Shown here: positions 27,920 through 38,062 of the stretch, one piece after another
How the letters are laid out: every line of letters begins with the position of its first letter
Position numbering within the stretch: position 1 is the stretch's first letter
Position numbers and translations under genes: made by a program
Notes under the pieces: model-generated
Told to the model about the DNA's origin: nothing
Databases searched by the model: none
The model's input: only the letters and a program-made list of their open reading frames with translations
Source of the DNA: Histomonas meleagridis
Taxonomy: Eukaryota; Parabasalia; Tritrichomonadida; Dientamoebidae
Direction: 5' to 3'
DNA length: 64,000 nucleotides
Assembly (NCBI GenBank): GCA_020186115.1
Contig: WSYJ01000099.1
Span: 620,001 to 684,000 of the forward strand

Positions 27920-30900
27920 TTATCCTTCAATATTTTCTATAAATTGTTCAAAAGTTGCCATGTGTCCAAGCAATGCAGATTTCATTAACTTATAAGCTGT
28001 TACAAATCTCTTTACTCTTATATCTTTTAATGTATTCAAATCAGTTTTCATATGTGACATTATTCTTCCTCCAATTGATAATACTTCATATAAAGATTTT
28101 TGTTTAGTTACCATTAAAATAATTGCTGCAGTTAAATGCGCTCCTTCGCCATATTCAGCAATAGCAGACAATGGTGCCAATGCACCTTTTTCTCTATATA
28201 CTTCAATTAAAATGTATATGAACTCCAACACTGCCCATGATGCAGTAAAACCTTTCATCGTTTGAAAATCAAGTAAATTCGTTGAGACTTCTTTAAATTC
28301 ATCAAGAGATTGTTTGATAAATTCTACTAATTGACGTATAACTGAAAGTAAAAATGGATGCACCACTTCATCTTCATGTGGCATCCATTCTATTCCTTCA
28401 ATTGATTTTTGAACTTCTAAAAATTGTTTATCAAAAATATCGAAAATTTCTGGTGAGTTTGCATTTTGTATTTTATTATTAGGATGTCTACTAAGTACAA
28501 ATGTTGATATTATTTTTGTTGATGAATTTTTAAGTTGACATGCTTCATCAATCATTTTACTAATGATGATTAGATTGCCAATACGTGACATACTATCTAA
28601 TACATTAAGAACATCATTATCTAAAACAAAATACCTATAAGCTCCTTCAAAACGATCAAAAGCTTGGTCACAACTCATATTAATTGGGTTATCTTTTATA
28701 CGAATAAGCTTTCCATTGATTTTTTTGTAAAATTTAATAAAAACATTATATAACTCAGTTAGTGTATTAAGAAGTTGTGATTGAAGTATTGGTATTGAAC
28801 CATCATTTAAAAGCCAAAATAATTCACGGAAATTTTCAACAGTAACAAACATTGATGAATTAAATAAAATTTCCGTCATTAATGTTCCAACATTACCAAT
28901 ATATAAACTTGATATATCTACATTAGGTTGTTTCTTTGGGATAAGTCGATTTGGATTTGTAAGTAAATAAAAGTCTTTGATTAATTTGTTATTCATATGT
29001 TCACTAATATTAAACAATAATAAAGATTGAAAAGAGTTTGGCGTATCTGAAGAAATAGCTCTACTAAATAATTCATCAAAAGGCATAATCGGAAGTCCAA
29101 AATTAAGAAACATTGAATGTGTATTAAAAAGAATTTTTAATAAATGTGAAACTGATATTATAGAAAGAACTCCAAATTTCTCAGTAATACCCAAAATTTT
29201 TGTTATTTCTTGATCAAATAATTCATTAAGACGTTCGGCAATATTTGTTTTTGTATCAACTTGACAACCTAAAATACATAATTGGTTTTGATGCAAAATG
29301 TTACCAATATGAAAAGCTATTGTGTTTTCTTTAAGTACTAAAGATCCTGGAGTACGTTTTTTATTTATATATTTTTTCATTGGATATGTTAAATATTGAA
29401 TTGATGCATATTTTTTTATTGAATGAAAAGCTGAATCAGTAATTAATCTAACAATTGTCATTACACAAATTTTTGCTTCTTCTTTAATTTCTTCATAAAT
29501 AAACTGTGATTTCAAATATTTTAATGCACATGATGCTGCATCATCATAGATAGATAATGGATAAAATATAGCATTTGTTAATTCAGTATTATAATAATTC
29601 TTTATTGCATAATCAGATAAAATAACTGGCAATGATGTAGTAACAGGGAAAAATGAAACTTCATGTAAACCTAAATAATGTTCTTTAAAATATAAATTTG
29701 ATTGATCAAATACGATATCAATTGTCTCTTGTAATTTTAATAAACAATTAAAATATTTTGTATCTTCAAGAAATTGTTCAAACTCTTTTTTGTCTTCTGA
29801 ACTTAATAAAGCACTTGAAAAAATTCCCGTTTTCTCATAAAATTCACTTTCAGGATTAATAAAATTCTGTATTTGAACTTGCAAAAGTTCTATGATTGAT
29901 ATGTGTGGAGAACAATCTGTAAATTTAGGTTTTATTTTTCCATATTTCTTCTTTTCTTTGATTTCTAAATCTGATTCATTTAAATTCCCTATTAAACATC
30001 GCATTTTTTCCATGATAACACCAAATGTTGATCTAATTTTTTCATTTCTTATTATTGAAATAGGCATTTTATTATATGCAAAGTTTTGAAGATAATTCTG
30101 TATGTAAGATGCTATAGATTTCATTAAAAGAGGTAAATTTAGTTGAATTAATTCCTTTGTAGATCTTAAAATGTAAATAATTAAAAGCAAAAGATTTAAA
30201 TCATTTTTAAGTCCAATTTTCATTGATCTTTGAAAAGGAGTCATTTTTTGTCCTTCCTCTGTATTTGGAGCTACTGGTGGATTTGATAATACTTGTGAAA
30301 GTTTTTGTCGTATTGTATTTAAAGTTGATGAAACATGATGTAAAATCTTTATTAAAAACTTAAAAATTTTCTCATCAATACTTAAAGATTTTTTTTTCGA
30401 AATCAATATTGTTATAAGATGTGTAAGTTCATTAAAGTTTGTTTTTGATTGCATCATTAAAGTTTCTAGTGAAATAGGTTTGTAATGCAAAGGAGTTACG
30501 CTTGATTTTGAATTGATTTTTGTAAGTGCATCTTTTGGGATATTAAAAGTGATATCAGTTGCAAACTCAAATAACAAAAGAAGATTTGGATAATACATAA
30601 TTAATTTTTGTATAAGATATTTGTGATCATCATGAAATGCTTTAAAAATTGCTTTTCGTTTTTTCTTTTTCGTATTTTTTATTTCCATATTTTCTTTTTC
30701 AATCTGTTTATCATATACACGATAAAAGAATATCAATGCATTAATGTATGAATAAAACATATCAGGATAAATATAAGAATCTTCATCAATCTTTCGACGA
30801 ATATATCTATAGAATATATTAAATAAATTTAACATATGTTGTGAATCATCAATGCATTTAAGTTTTTCTAGAATTGTACTTGATATAATTCTTGTATCAG

Positions 30901-31546
30901 CAATCCACATACGGATAATTTGAACATCTTGAGATAAGTTTCGATCATCAATAATTTTTAGATATGAAGAAATATCATTTGCAAGTCCTTTTTTGGATGG
31001 TGCTATTTGTTCAAGAGCTGTAATTTTAAATAAAAGAAGGCAAATTTTATCAAGCAAAATATCAGAATAAAATCCTTTCTTCCAAAAATCAATATTTGCA
31101 AAGAAAATTGCAATTTCACTTGAAATTTGAGTACAATCTTCTTGAACCTTATTAAGGAACTCAAGTAATGGATCTAACAATGAATGTGCTGCTGCTTTTG
31201 CTTGTGAAGATTGAAATTCATTTGGTGTAGTAGTAATTCCTTGAAATTGTTTTATTTTTTCAATATAATTAAGAAGTGGAGGCGATTTTGGTCTTAGTGC
31301 ATATAATTTAGCTAAAAATGAATCAATTATTTTAATTCCATAAGAAATTTCTTCAATCATTTTAATACATTGAGTTGCTGGTAAATTTGATTTTAGTGAG
31401 AGATAACGTTTTGATTGTTCATTTGGAATTTTTATGAATTCAGTTAATGGTACAGATCGAGAAACAGTTTCTACAATTATATTTTTTCGAAGAGTATTCC
31501 AATTATTGATTTCCTGTGAAGGAGGAATTGATATTGGGGGAAGCAT
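27920..31546 (-). CDS. CYFIP: CYFIP/Sra1/PIR121, WAVE regulatory complex subunit
   Basis: CYFIP binds active Rac and, in the WAVE complex, controls Arp2/3-driven actin assembly. The 1208-residue protein matches the animal/plant length (about 1250). Diagnostic stretches are LALEQ-type helix LLDKICLLLFKITALEQIAP (human [20 protein letters not shown]), DISSYLKIIDDRN (human DHSAYKRAAQFL), and PVILSDYAIKNYYNTELTNA with SIYDDAASCALKYLKSQFIY (human [20 protein letters not shown]). The C-terminal part GAHLTAAIILMVTKQKSLYE corresponds to [20 protein letters not shown]. It implies a complete WAVE pathway in this organism. Long AT-driven Lys/Asn insertions occur between conserved blocks. Confidence 0.9.
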   Translation of the reverse strand: MLPPISIPPSQEINNWNTLRKNIIVETVSRSVPLTEFIKIPNEQSKRYLSLKSNLPATQCIKMIEEISYGIKIIDSFLAKLYALRPKSPPLLNYIEKIKQFQGITTTPNEFQSSQAKAAAHSLLDPLLEFLNKVQEDCTQISSEIAIFFANIDFWKKGFYSDILLDKICLLLFKITALEQIAPSKKGLANDISSYLKIIDDRNLSQDVQIIRMWIADTRIISSTILEKLKCIDDSQHMLNLFNIFYRYIRRKIDEDSYIYPDMFYSYINALIFFYRVYDKQIEKENMEIKNTKKKKRKAIFKAFHDDHKYLIQKLIMYYPNLLLLFEFATDITFNIPKDALTKINSKSSVTPLHYKPISLETLMMQSKTNFNELTHLITILISKKKSLSIDEKIFKFLIKILHHVSSTLNTIRQKLSQVLSNPPVAPNTEEGQKMTPFQRSMKIGLKNDLNLLLLIIYILRSTKELIQLNLPLLMKSIASYIQNYLQNFAYNKMPISIIRNEKIRSTFGVIMEKMRCLIGNLNESDLEIKEKKKYGKIKPKFTDCSPHISIIELLQVQIQNFINPESEFYEKTGIFSSALLSSEDKKEFEQFLEDTKYFNCLLKLQETIDIVFDQSNLYFKEHYLGLHEVSFFPVTTSLPVILSDYAIKNYYNTELTNAIFYPLSIYDDAASCALKYLKSQFIYEEIKEEAKICVMTIVRLITDSAFHSIKKYASIQYLTYPMKKYINKKRTPGSLVLKENTIAFHIGNILHQNQLCILGCQVDTKTNIAERLNELFDQEITKILGITEKFGVLSIISVSHLLKILFNTHSMFLNFGLPIMPFDELFSRAISSDTPNSFQSLLLFNISEHMNNKLIKDFYLLTNPNRLIPKKQPNVDISSLYIGNVGTLMTEILFNSSMFVTVENFRELFWLLNDGSIPILQSQLLNTLTELYNVFIKFYKKINGKLIRIKDNPINMSCDQAFDRFEGAYRYFVLDNDVLNVLDSMSRIGNLIIISKMIDEACQLKNSSTKIISTFVLSRHPNNKIQNANSPEIFDIFDKQFLEVQKSIEGIEWMPHEDEVVHPFLLSVIRQLVEFIKQSLDEFKEVSTNLLDFQTMKGFTASWAVLEFIYILIEVYREKGALAPLSAIAEYGEGAHLTAAIILMVTKQKSLYEVLSIGGRIMSHMKTDLNTLKDIRVKRFVTAYKLMKSALLGHMATFEQFIENIEG

Positions 31547-32064
31547 TAATTTTTATAAATTGTATAAATTTTTACAGTGAATTTCTCTAAAAAACTATTA
31601 TGAGTTTTCAAAAGATTAATCGGGAAAATGGCACTTTATCACTTTTTATTTTAACTTTCTTCAAAATTGACGTTAAAACTCTTAAAGTAAACACAAAGAA
31701 AAATTAATAAATTTATTTTAAATACACTTATTTTTGATGTTTTCAATGTGGAACTTATATTCTCATTTGTTTTTTATAACTATGAATTAACAATATATAA
31801 ATTTTAAAATCATTGATCTTTATGAAACATCATAAACATTTGAAACAAAGCTTTGTAATAGGATATTATCAAAATTGTTAATACATTAATGAAAGATTGC
31901 ACTTATTACGATATAAATTAATTACTAATTGATTGCAAATTTATATGAAAATCAATTTTTTTTGTCATTTAAAACAAAATTATGAATTTTTTTCCATTTA
32001 ATCAATTAAATTTATAATTAAAAAACGAAAATTTGAAAATTCCAGAATTTATTTTTGTGATCAA
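31547..32064. other. Intergenic spacer, nothing recognised
   Basis: Very AT-rich sequence between the CYFIP start and the Rab stop; it includes the CYFIP upstream region with TCACTGT about 35 bases before the ATG. No reading frame or RNA is supported. Confidence 0.45.
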
Positions 32065-32679
32065 TTAGCAACAAAAACTATTGTTCTGTTGTTCATTAAC
32101 ATTCAGATCAACTGAAGATGGTCTTTCAGTTGCTCTTGGCTTTGTGCCACGAATCCTTATTAACAATTCGGTGAATGCATTTTGGATTTGATCAGAATTT
32201 TTGGCACTTGTTTCAATAAACATTGTTGAAAGTGATTTTGCAAGTTCTTCGCCTTTCTCGCGCGGGATAATTTTGCTTGGATCTGCTTTGTCACGAAGAT
32301 CAATTTTATTTCCTACAATCATTGTTTGATATGCTGAATTTGAGTGAAGCTCAAGCTGAGGGATCCAGTATTCTTTAATGTTTTCAAGAGTCTTAATGTC
32401 AGTAATATCATAAACGACAATAACTCCATCTACATTTCGATAGAATTGTTTTGTAAGGGTTCTATATTTTTCTTGTCCAGCTGTATCCCATATTGCCAAT
32501 TTAATGCGTACACCATCGACTTCTATGATTTTTGGTTGAAATCCAATTCCGACTGTTGGTTGACATTCTTCTTCAAAAAGATCTTTACAATAGCGATTTA
32601 TTATTGAGGTCTTACCAACATTACTGTCTCCAAGAAGGATAATTTTATATGATTCTTGGTAGTCCTGGTTTTCTTCCAT
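32065..32679 (-). CDS. Rab-family small GTPase
   Basis: A 204-residue Rab. G1 LLGDSNVGKTSI, switch I with the effector Thr in CQPTVGIGFQPK, G3 WDTAGQEKYRTLTKQFYRN, G4 VGNKIDLR, G5 ETSAKN. The RabF-type residues in IWDTAGQE and KYRTLT identify Rab rather than Ras or Rho. The C-terminus ends in CC, the double geranylgeranylation site that attaches Rabs to membranes. The exact Rab class is not clear. The ATG at 32679 follows TCATTGATTCAG, a good initiator match, so the 15 extra in-frame residues upstream are not used. Confidence 0.92.
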   Translation of the reverse strand: MEENQDYQESYKIILLGDSNVGKTSIINRYCKDLFEEECQPTVGIGFQPKIIEVDGVRIKLAIWDTAGQEKYRTLTKQFYRNVDGVIVVYDITDIKTLENIKEYWIPQLELHSNSAYQTMIVGNKIDLRDKADPSKIIPREKGEELAKSLSTMFIETSAKNSDQIQNAFTELLIRIRGTKPRATERPSSVDLNVNEQQNNSFCC

Positions 32680-32691
32680 CTGAATCAATGA
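32680..32691 (-). promoter_or_regulatory. Initiator-like element of the Rab gene
   Basis: On the minus strand TCATTGATTCAG abuts the ATG, matching TCAYTW; it decides between two possible Rab starts. Confidence 0.5.
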
Positions 32692-33060
32692 TCGGTATGT
32701 TTGGCAGTTTTTGGAAGGAACCAAAAAAAAGAAAAATTTTGCATTTTGGCAAAAATTACTTGAAAAAATAACATTTTAAAATGAATTTTTAAGCTCCAAA
32801 ATCTTGATATTATACAGTTAAGAACAAAACATGAAGATATTATATATTTTTTTACATAGAACCCACATTTTCGATGTTTGGCCGCATGTTTGGGCAATTT
32901 CCTGAATGAAAATGAAATGTCTCATAGAAAATATTGAATGCTGACATTTTGTATAAAAATAAACTATAGAAAAACATAAAAATCGCACTTTTATTAAAAA
33001 TTGCAGCTAAAATTGTACAAAATGTGATATTACAAATTTTACAATTTTATTTTGCTCAAT

Positions 33061-33192
33061 GAAGACAATTCTCCATTTCTGAGAATTTGCCACATAAGGT
33101 AGGGGCTGCGGAGTGTGCCTCCCCAGCAACGACGACCCTATTCTTCTGGTAAATCACGATGCATTGGAGATAATTCTGAGAGTTAAAGATTT
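33061..33192 (+). ncRNA. Candidate structured non-coding RNA, class unknown
   Basis: A GC-rich island in AT-rich intergenic DNA folds as nested stems: TCTCCA 33070-33075 with TGGAGA 33165-33170; ATTTGCCA 33085-33092 with TGGTAAAT 33147-33154; GTAGGG 33099-33104 with CCCTAT 33136-33141; and the terminal hairpin GCTGCGGAG 33105-33113 with CTCCCCAGC 33119-33127 (one mismatch, loop TGTGC). A run of seven T residues at 33190-33196 would serve as a Pol III terminator. It lacks coding potential. I could not match it to U1-U6, SRP, RNase P or MRP. The strand is set by the T run and could be wrong. Confidence 0.4.
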
Positions 33193-33625
33193 TTTTAAGT
33201 TGTTTATTAGTGTAAAGTTTACAATTTTTAAAGGTGTCTTAATGTCACTTTTTGCGTTCATTTTAAAATTTATTTTCATGCTGTTTGTTGTTGATTACGA
33301 ATTATTTACTGTACAAAGCATTTTTATTTTAATTTTTTCAGCAAAATTTAGAATTTGAAAAAAAATTATACAAATTTAAAGAGTTCTTTGATTTTTGTTT
33401 TAGCAAAACTCATTAATTCTTTTGTTTGGAATACAACCTGCATATGTCATGTGGATTGAATAAATCGTTGTCTTCAAAAGATAAATTCTGCTTCAAGTAA
33501 CTACTCTTTTTGTAAGTCAATTTGGATTGAAAGAAGTCTATCAAAAATTTAAATATATATTTTAAATATTTTACATCTTGTTAAGGGTGCCCCTTAATGA
33601 CAAACGAGAGAAGGATTTTTTAGAA
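33193..33625. other. Upstream region of the C2/C15 gene
   Basis: AT-rich, no clear initiator before the chosen ATG. An 81-codon open frame near 33113-33358 has low-complexity Phe/Ile content and overlaps the candidate RNA; I do not accept it as a gene. Confidence 0.3.
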
Positions 33626-34909
33626 ATGAATCTTTTTGTACAAATTGTTGAAGCAAAGGACCTTCCCTCCATGGATATGAATGGAAAATCTGATCCGTAC
33701 TGTAAAGCATATCTTTCAGGTCAAGAGAAACACAAACAATCAACAAAAGTAATAGAAAAAACACTTAATCCAATTTGGAACGAACTTCTCGTGTTTGACC
33801 TTTCAGGGACTTCCAAAAATTCATGCCTTTGCATCGATATGAAAGATAAAGATCTTATCACTTCTGAACGAATTTCATCAATCAAAATCCAACTTAATTC
33901 GATCACCCCGAACAAGGTGGCCGAACTATGGCTTTCTATGACGCCATACAAAGGCGTCAAAAAAGGAGGCAATCTACATGTTATTCTTCATGTAGCACCA
34001 AAAGGCTCAAAGCCATTTGTTGAGATTCCAGAAGTTCCACCACCATCACAGCCAATAACAGAAGATTCACCAAATCCACAGCAATCAAATACAGAGGAAG
34101 CATCCTCTCCAAATACATCTGAACCACAGCAAAATGATTCTCCAGAAATCACCCAAACCATCGAAACCACAGAACCCACTGATCAGCCACAGGAAAATAC
34201 GCAAGATTTAGACAAATCAAATGATAAATTATCCACTGAAGCAATTCAACCTGAAACATCCACTACTCCCTCTTTTCAAGCAGAACCCCCACCAGATGTT
34301 GAGCAAAAACCAGAATTTGATTTTTCCAAGTATAATATCTATATAATTTGTTTTACACCAGATGACATCAGTAACTCCACTGCTCGTATGCTGTGCGATA
34401 GCATCTCACACAAACTTACAGACAAAGGCTGCAACACGCTTTTCGTTCCCATCTGCTCATCGTTAACCGACTGCAAAGAAATTCTAAACGTTCTCCAAAA
34501 AGACGATAAGGCTTTGATGCTTCAAATCGGGTCAACAGAGACCACGAAGCGCATTAAAGTTGTTGCTGAAGCTTTCAACGAAACGAACTTCGTTGTACCA
34601 GATGTCCAAGATAATTCACCAATTGGCGAGAAGATATTTGACGATATGGAATTGGGTCAAGTAATACCAAATGAAATAGATTTGGAAAGTATTATAGCAT
34701 CTACAAGTTGTCCATTCAAATTGTATCATGACCAGGATAGATACCTATTTAATTATCTTTATGCACTTGGGTTAAGATCTGTAGGAAATGTTGTCGGGGG
34801 TTGCGTATTTATACAGGTGCCGTCGTTCGATGATATACCAATTAACTTGCAGATTTCTTTTGTGTTTGAGTTGATTGAAAAGCTTCTTCAATTGCCGCAA
34901 TTTAATTAA
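33626..34909 (+). CDS. C2 domain fused to an inactive pyroglutamyl-peptidase I (C15) fold
   Basis: A 427-residue protein. The C2 domain is at about 1-125 (LFVQIVEAKDLPSMDMNGKS, DPYCKAYL, TLNPIWNELLVFDL), with the calcium-binding Asp residues of loop 1 present. A Pro/Thr/Ser/Gln/Glu-rich linker spans about 130-235. The C-terminal 185 residues align with peptidase C15: CPFKLYHDQDRYLFNYLYAL matches the human motif VTISQDAGRYLCDFTYYTSL, and GGCVFIQVPSFDDIP matches RSAFVHVPPLGKP. The catalytic Cys is Phe (375) and the catalytic His is Gln (397), so it should be inactive. The ATG at the start of the C2 domain is used; no initiator is obvious. Role unknown, possibly Ca2+/membrane-regulated peptide binding. 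Confidence 0.75.
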   Translation: MNLFVQIVEAKDLPSMDMNGKSDPYCKAYLSGQEKHKQSTKVIEKTLNPIWNELLVFDLSGTSKNSCLCIDMKDKDLITSERISSIKIQLNSITPNKVAELWLSMTPYKGVKKGGNLHVILHVAPKGSKPFVEIPEVPPPSQPITEDSPNPQQSNTEEASSPNTSEPQQNDSPEITQTIETTEPTDQPQENTQDLDKSNDKLSTEAIQPETSTTPSFQAEPPPDVEQKPEFDFSKYNIYIICFTPDDISNSTARMLCDSISHKLTDKGCNTLFVPICSSLTDCKEILNVLQKDDKALMLQIGSTETTKRIKVVAEAFNETNFVVPDVQDNSPIGEKIFDDMELGQVIPNEIDLESIIASTSCPFKLYHDQDRYLFNYLYALGLRSVGNVVGGCVFIQVPSFDDIPINLQISFVFELIEKLLQLPQFN

Positions 34910-35618
34910 AAATATTTTTCAGATTTTACAAGATGATTTTTTGAATTGAATTTTTTTTATTCAATTTTGATCAATGCGAAACGACAATTATCACATTCAA
35001 TTTTTTTAATTTAATTTTATATGATACAAAACGGCACTTATTTTATTCAATTTTATTAATTTAATTTCACTTGGCGTAGAGAGTCACTACTTATCGAAAA
35101 AAAATTTTAAAGCATAAACTATACAATATCGTTTCTATCGTTATGTAAAATTTACAAAAAGTCGAGTGAAAAAAATAAATGATCAGTGATCATAAGCACG
35201 TTAAAAATGTCACTTTTAGGTGGTTTCCGATAAAATTCTACTCAAAATCTCTGATCGGAAAGAAAAAAAAAATGATCAATGATAAAAAGGGGAGCTATTG
35301 AGATTCCATACAAATATTTTGTATTATGGGACTAAAAATAATAAGGTGTACTCAATAGATTTCCATTAAACTTTAAGAGAAAATAATACTATGAATAATA
35401 ATTAATTTTTTGTTGTTATGAATTTTTCATCATTTTTTTCACAAAAATTATCAAATTATATGAAAATCATACAATGAAATATGATATAAAATATTCTATT
35501 TATCAAATTTTGATTCATATATTAAATAATATTAATCAAATGAAATGCGTTAATAATAATATATGAAAACAAACTGAATTTAGGAAATGTTTATTTCAAT
35601 ATTTAAATATTAACTCTT
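34910..35618. other. Intergenic spacer with simple palindromes
   Basis: AT-rich, no gene. It contains the palindrome TGATCAGTGATCA near 35179 and another GATC-containing strip near 35250-35280. Nothing else is supported. Confidence 0.4.
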
Positions 35619-37803
35619 TTATCCTTGAGAATCTTTTAATTTTATTATGTCGTCACATTTATGATGTTGAATTTTGTCTGTAAATAATCGAATAATTTCT
35701 GCATTTTTCTTTTCTGATGATATCATAAGCGCTGTTTTATATGTTTATAAGTAATTCCAAATGTTTATATTAAATTTCATATTTTTTTAAAATATTTTAA
35801 ATAAAACAAATAAATATCTTTAGCATTAATATCAATTCCTTCTTGTTCAAGAAGTAATTTAACTATTTCTGTATAACCATTTCTAGATGCGATGATAAGT
35901 GCTGTCCATAATAATTTAAATAATTTCCAAATATTATTTTGAAATATCAAATACTTAAAACAAATATTAAATAAAACAAATAAATATCTTTAGCATTAAT
36001 ATCAATATTCTCTTGTTCAAGAAGTAATTTGACTATTTCTGTATGACCATAATAAGATGCTAACATAAGTGCTGTATTAAATAATTTCAATAATTTTCGA
36101 ATATTATTTTGAAATACAAAATTATGAAAATAAATTTTAAATAAAACAAATAAATATCTTTAACATTAACATTAATCCCTTTTTGCTCAAGAAGTAATTT
36201 GGCTATATTATTGTAACCACTTGAAGATGCACAAATAAGTGCTGTACCAAATAATTTAAATAATTTCCAAATATTATTTTGAAATATAAAATTATTAAAT
36301 TAAATATTAAATAAAATAAATAAATATTTTTAGCATTAATATCAATTCCTTCTTGTTCAAGAAGTAATTTGACTATTTCTGTATGAACATAATAAGATGC
36401 TAACATAAGTGCTGTATAAAACAATTTAAATAATTTTCATATATTATTTTGAATTTCTAATTTATTAAAATAAATTTCAAATAAAACAAATAAATATTTT
36501 TAGCATTAATATCAATTCCTTCATGTTCAAGAAGTAATTTAACTATTTCTGTATAACCATTTTTTGAAGCATTTGTTAGTGCTAAAAATATTTTAAAAAA
36601 AAATTAAAAATTTTTATGAAACAATGAAATATTTTAATAAAAATCTAATGAAATAAGCAAACAATCTTGCTAAAATCAATGTATCTATTGTTAATTAAAT
36701 AGTTATAAAGTTCCACATTTCCAGAAAAACCCGAAATTTTCAAAAAATCAATAGGAATATGATTACTTTCGAGAAAATATTGAGTAATATATAAATTCCC
36801 TGTTATGATTGAAGCAATGAGAATATTTTCATTTATTTTCATTCCTTCTTTAAGTAAAAATGATAAAAGTTCATAATTATCATGTAAAACACATTTTGCT
36901 CCTAATTCTTCTAAATTCTTAATTTCTTTTAACTTATTATCATAAAAATATTTAAAGATATCATTTCGATAAAATTCTATCGCTGCTTCATATGCATTAT
37001 CAAATGTTGAATGATTTTGTTCACATAAATGAAGGATTTCTTCATTTCCACCTGCAACTGCATATTTACCTGTTTTATCTAATTTTGCTCCATTCATAAG
37101 TAAATATTTAAAACATTTAACTGAAGAAAAAAATGCTGCATAATCAATTAATGTAACATTTTTTTGATTAATAAAATCACATCTTTCATAAAGCGATGGT
37201 TTAATTATTTGATTAAAATCGAAGTTTGTTTCTGATGATATTTCTTGAAGTTTTTCTATTTCATCATTCCGAATTATTTTCGCAATTTCATTCTGATTTA
37301 TTCCTTCTTTAACATATTTCTGATGAAGTTCCCAATTATTCGCTTTAAGTTTTTCAAGGTTTTTGGAGAAATATTCAGAAAATTGATAACAATAATTTAA
37401 AACGAAATGTGCTTTAAAATGTGAAAAAAATAAATTTTTCATATTTTTAGTAATCGATGAGTTAATTAAACCTTTTTCCCGATAAGATAATTAGATTCTT
37501 GTGAGTTATTTTTTCCGAAGGAATTGAGAAAAAGATGTCAATTATTTTAACTTGATTTTTTATTTTACATCTCGTTCAATTAAATTCAAAAAACTCAATA
37601 ATTATATCTATATTTTTCAGTCTTGTTACAAACAAAGTGTAAATGAAACGGCAGATGATCAAGTTGAATGAATACGTTCGTGAATTATCATAAAATTTGC
37701 GTAATGAAGAAACAGATGTATCAAGATTGTTTGTATTTATGTTATAAATTATTTCTGTAAGTGCAATTAAGTCTGGAAAGGAATTTATCTTTGATGTGCT
37801 CAT
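35619..37803 (-). pseudogene. DUF3447/ankyrin gene, disrupted or split into repeat cassettes
   Basis: Read on the minus strand: an N-terminal piece (37803-37576, FPDLIALTEIIYNINTNNLD) matches the start of the plus-strand ankyrin gene at 42.5 kb. Then comes a stretch with in-frame stops (37575-37443). A 265-codon frame (37442-36645) carries the DUF3447-type region (NVTLIDYAAFFSSVKCFKYL, GKYAVAGGNEEILHLCEQNH). Six ankyrin units at 170-bp spacing follow, ending in a clean C-terminal unit (ALMISSEKKNAEIIRLFTDK) with its own TAA at 35619-35621. Either it is a decaying gene or its units are joined after transcription. DUF3447 ankyrin proteins are a large trichomonad family. Confidence 0.7.
35640..36600 (-). 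repeat. Ankyrin cassette array, exact 170-bp period
   Basis: The conserved GCTGT (complement of ACAGC, the Thr-Ala codons opening each unit) or its equivalent GCT falls at 35731, 35901, 36071, 36241, 36411 and 36581, exactly 170 bp apart. Each unit encodes one ankyrin repeat of about 29 residues (for example NGYTEIVKLLLEQEGIDINA) followed by an 83-bp AT-rich spacer with stop codons. Confidence 0.85.
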
Positions 37804-38062
37804 TCCAATGCTATTAAATAATACTGGAAAAAATTTTAATGGACATGTGACATGAATTTTTATATAAAATTATAATAAATAAAAACATAGAATGAACTTC
37901 ATGATGAAATCCATTCACATATTTAATTTTATTTGGAATACTTAAATTTTCATTATTCATTAAAACTTTATTATCTTTCTGCCATCCCAAAGGCAGCTCA
38001 TCATTGATCTCATATACTTGAAGTTTTTCATTAAAATAATACATTCTCTAGTTAATAATTTG
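37804..38062. other. Upstream flank of the minus-strand ankyrin locus
   Basis: Contains a 76-codon minus-strand frame (37814-38044, beginning MYYFNEKLQVYEINDELPLG) of unknown status. It could be a leading fragment of the ankyrin locus or chance; its last third is low-complexity and unconvincing. Confidence 0.25.

Noticed and set aside
37814-38044. 76-codon minus-strand frame upstream of the ankyrin locus
   Set aside because: The first 50 residues look protein-like but match nothing I know, and the rest is low complexity; kept only as a remark on the flank.
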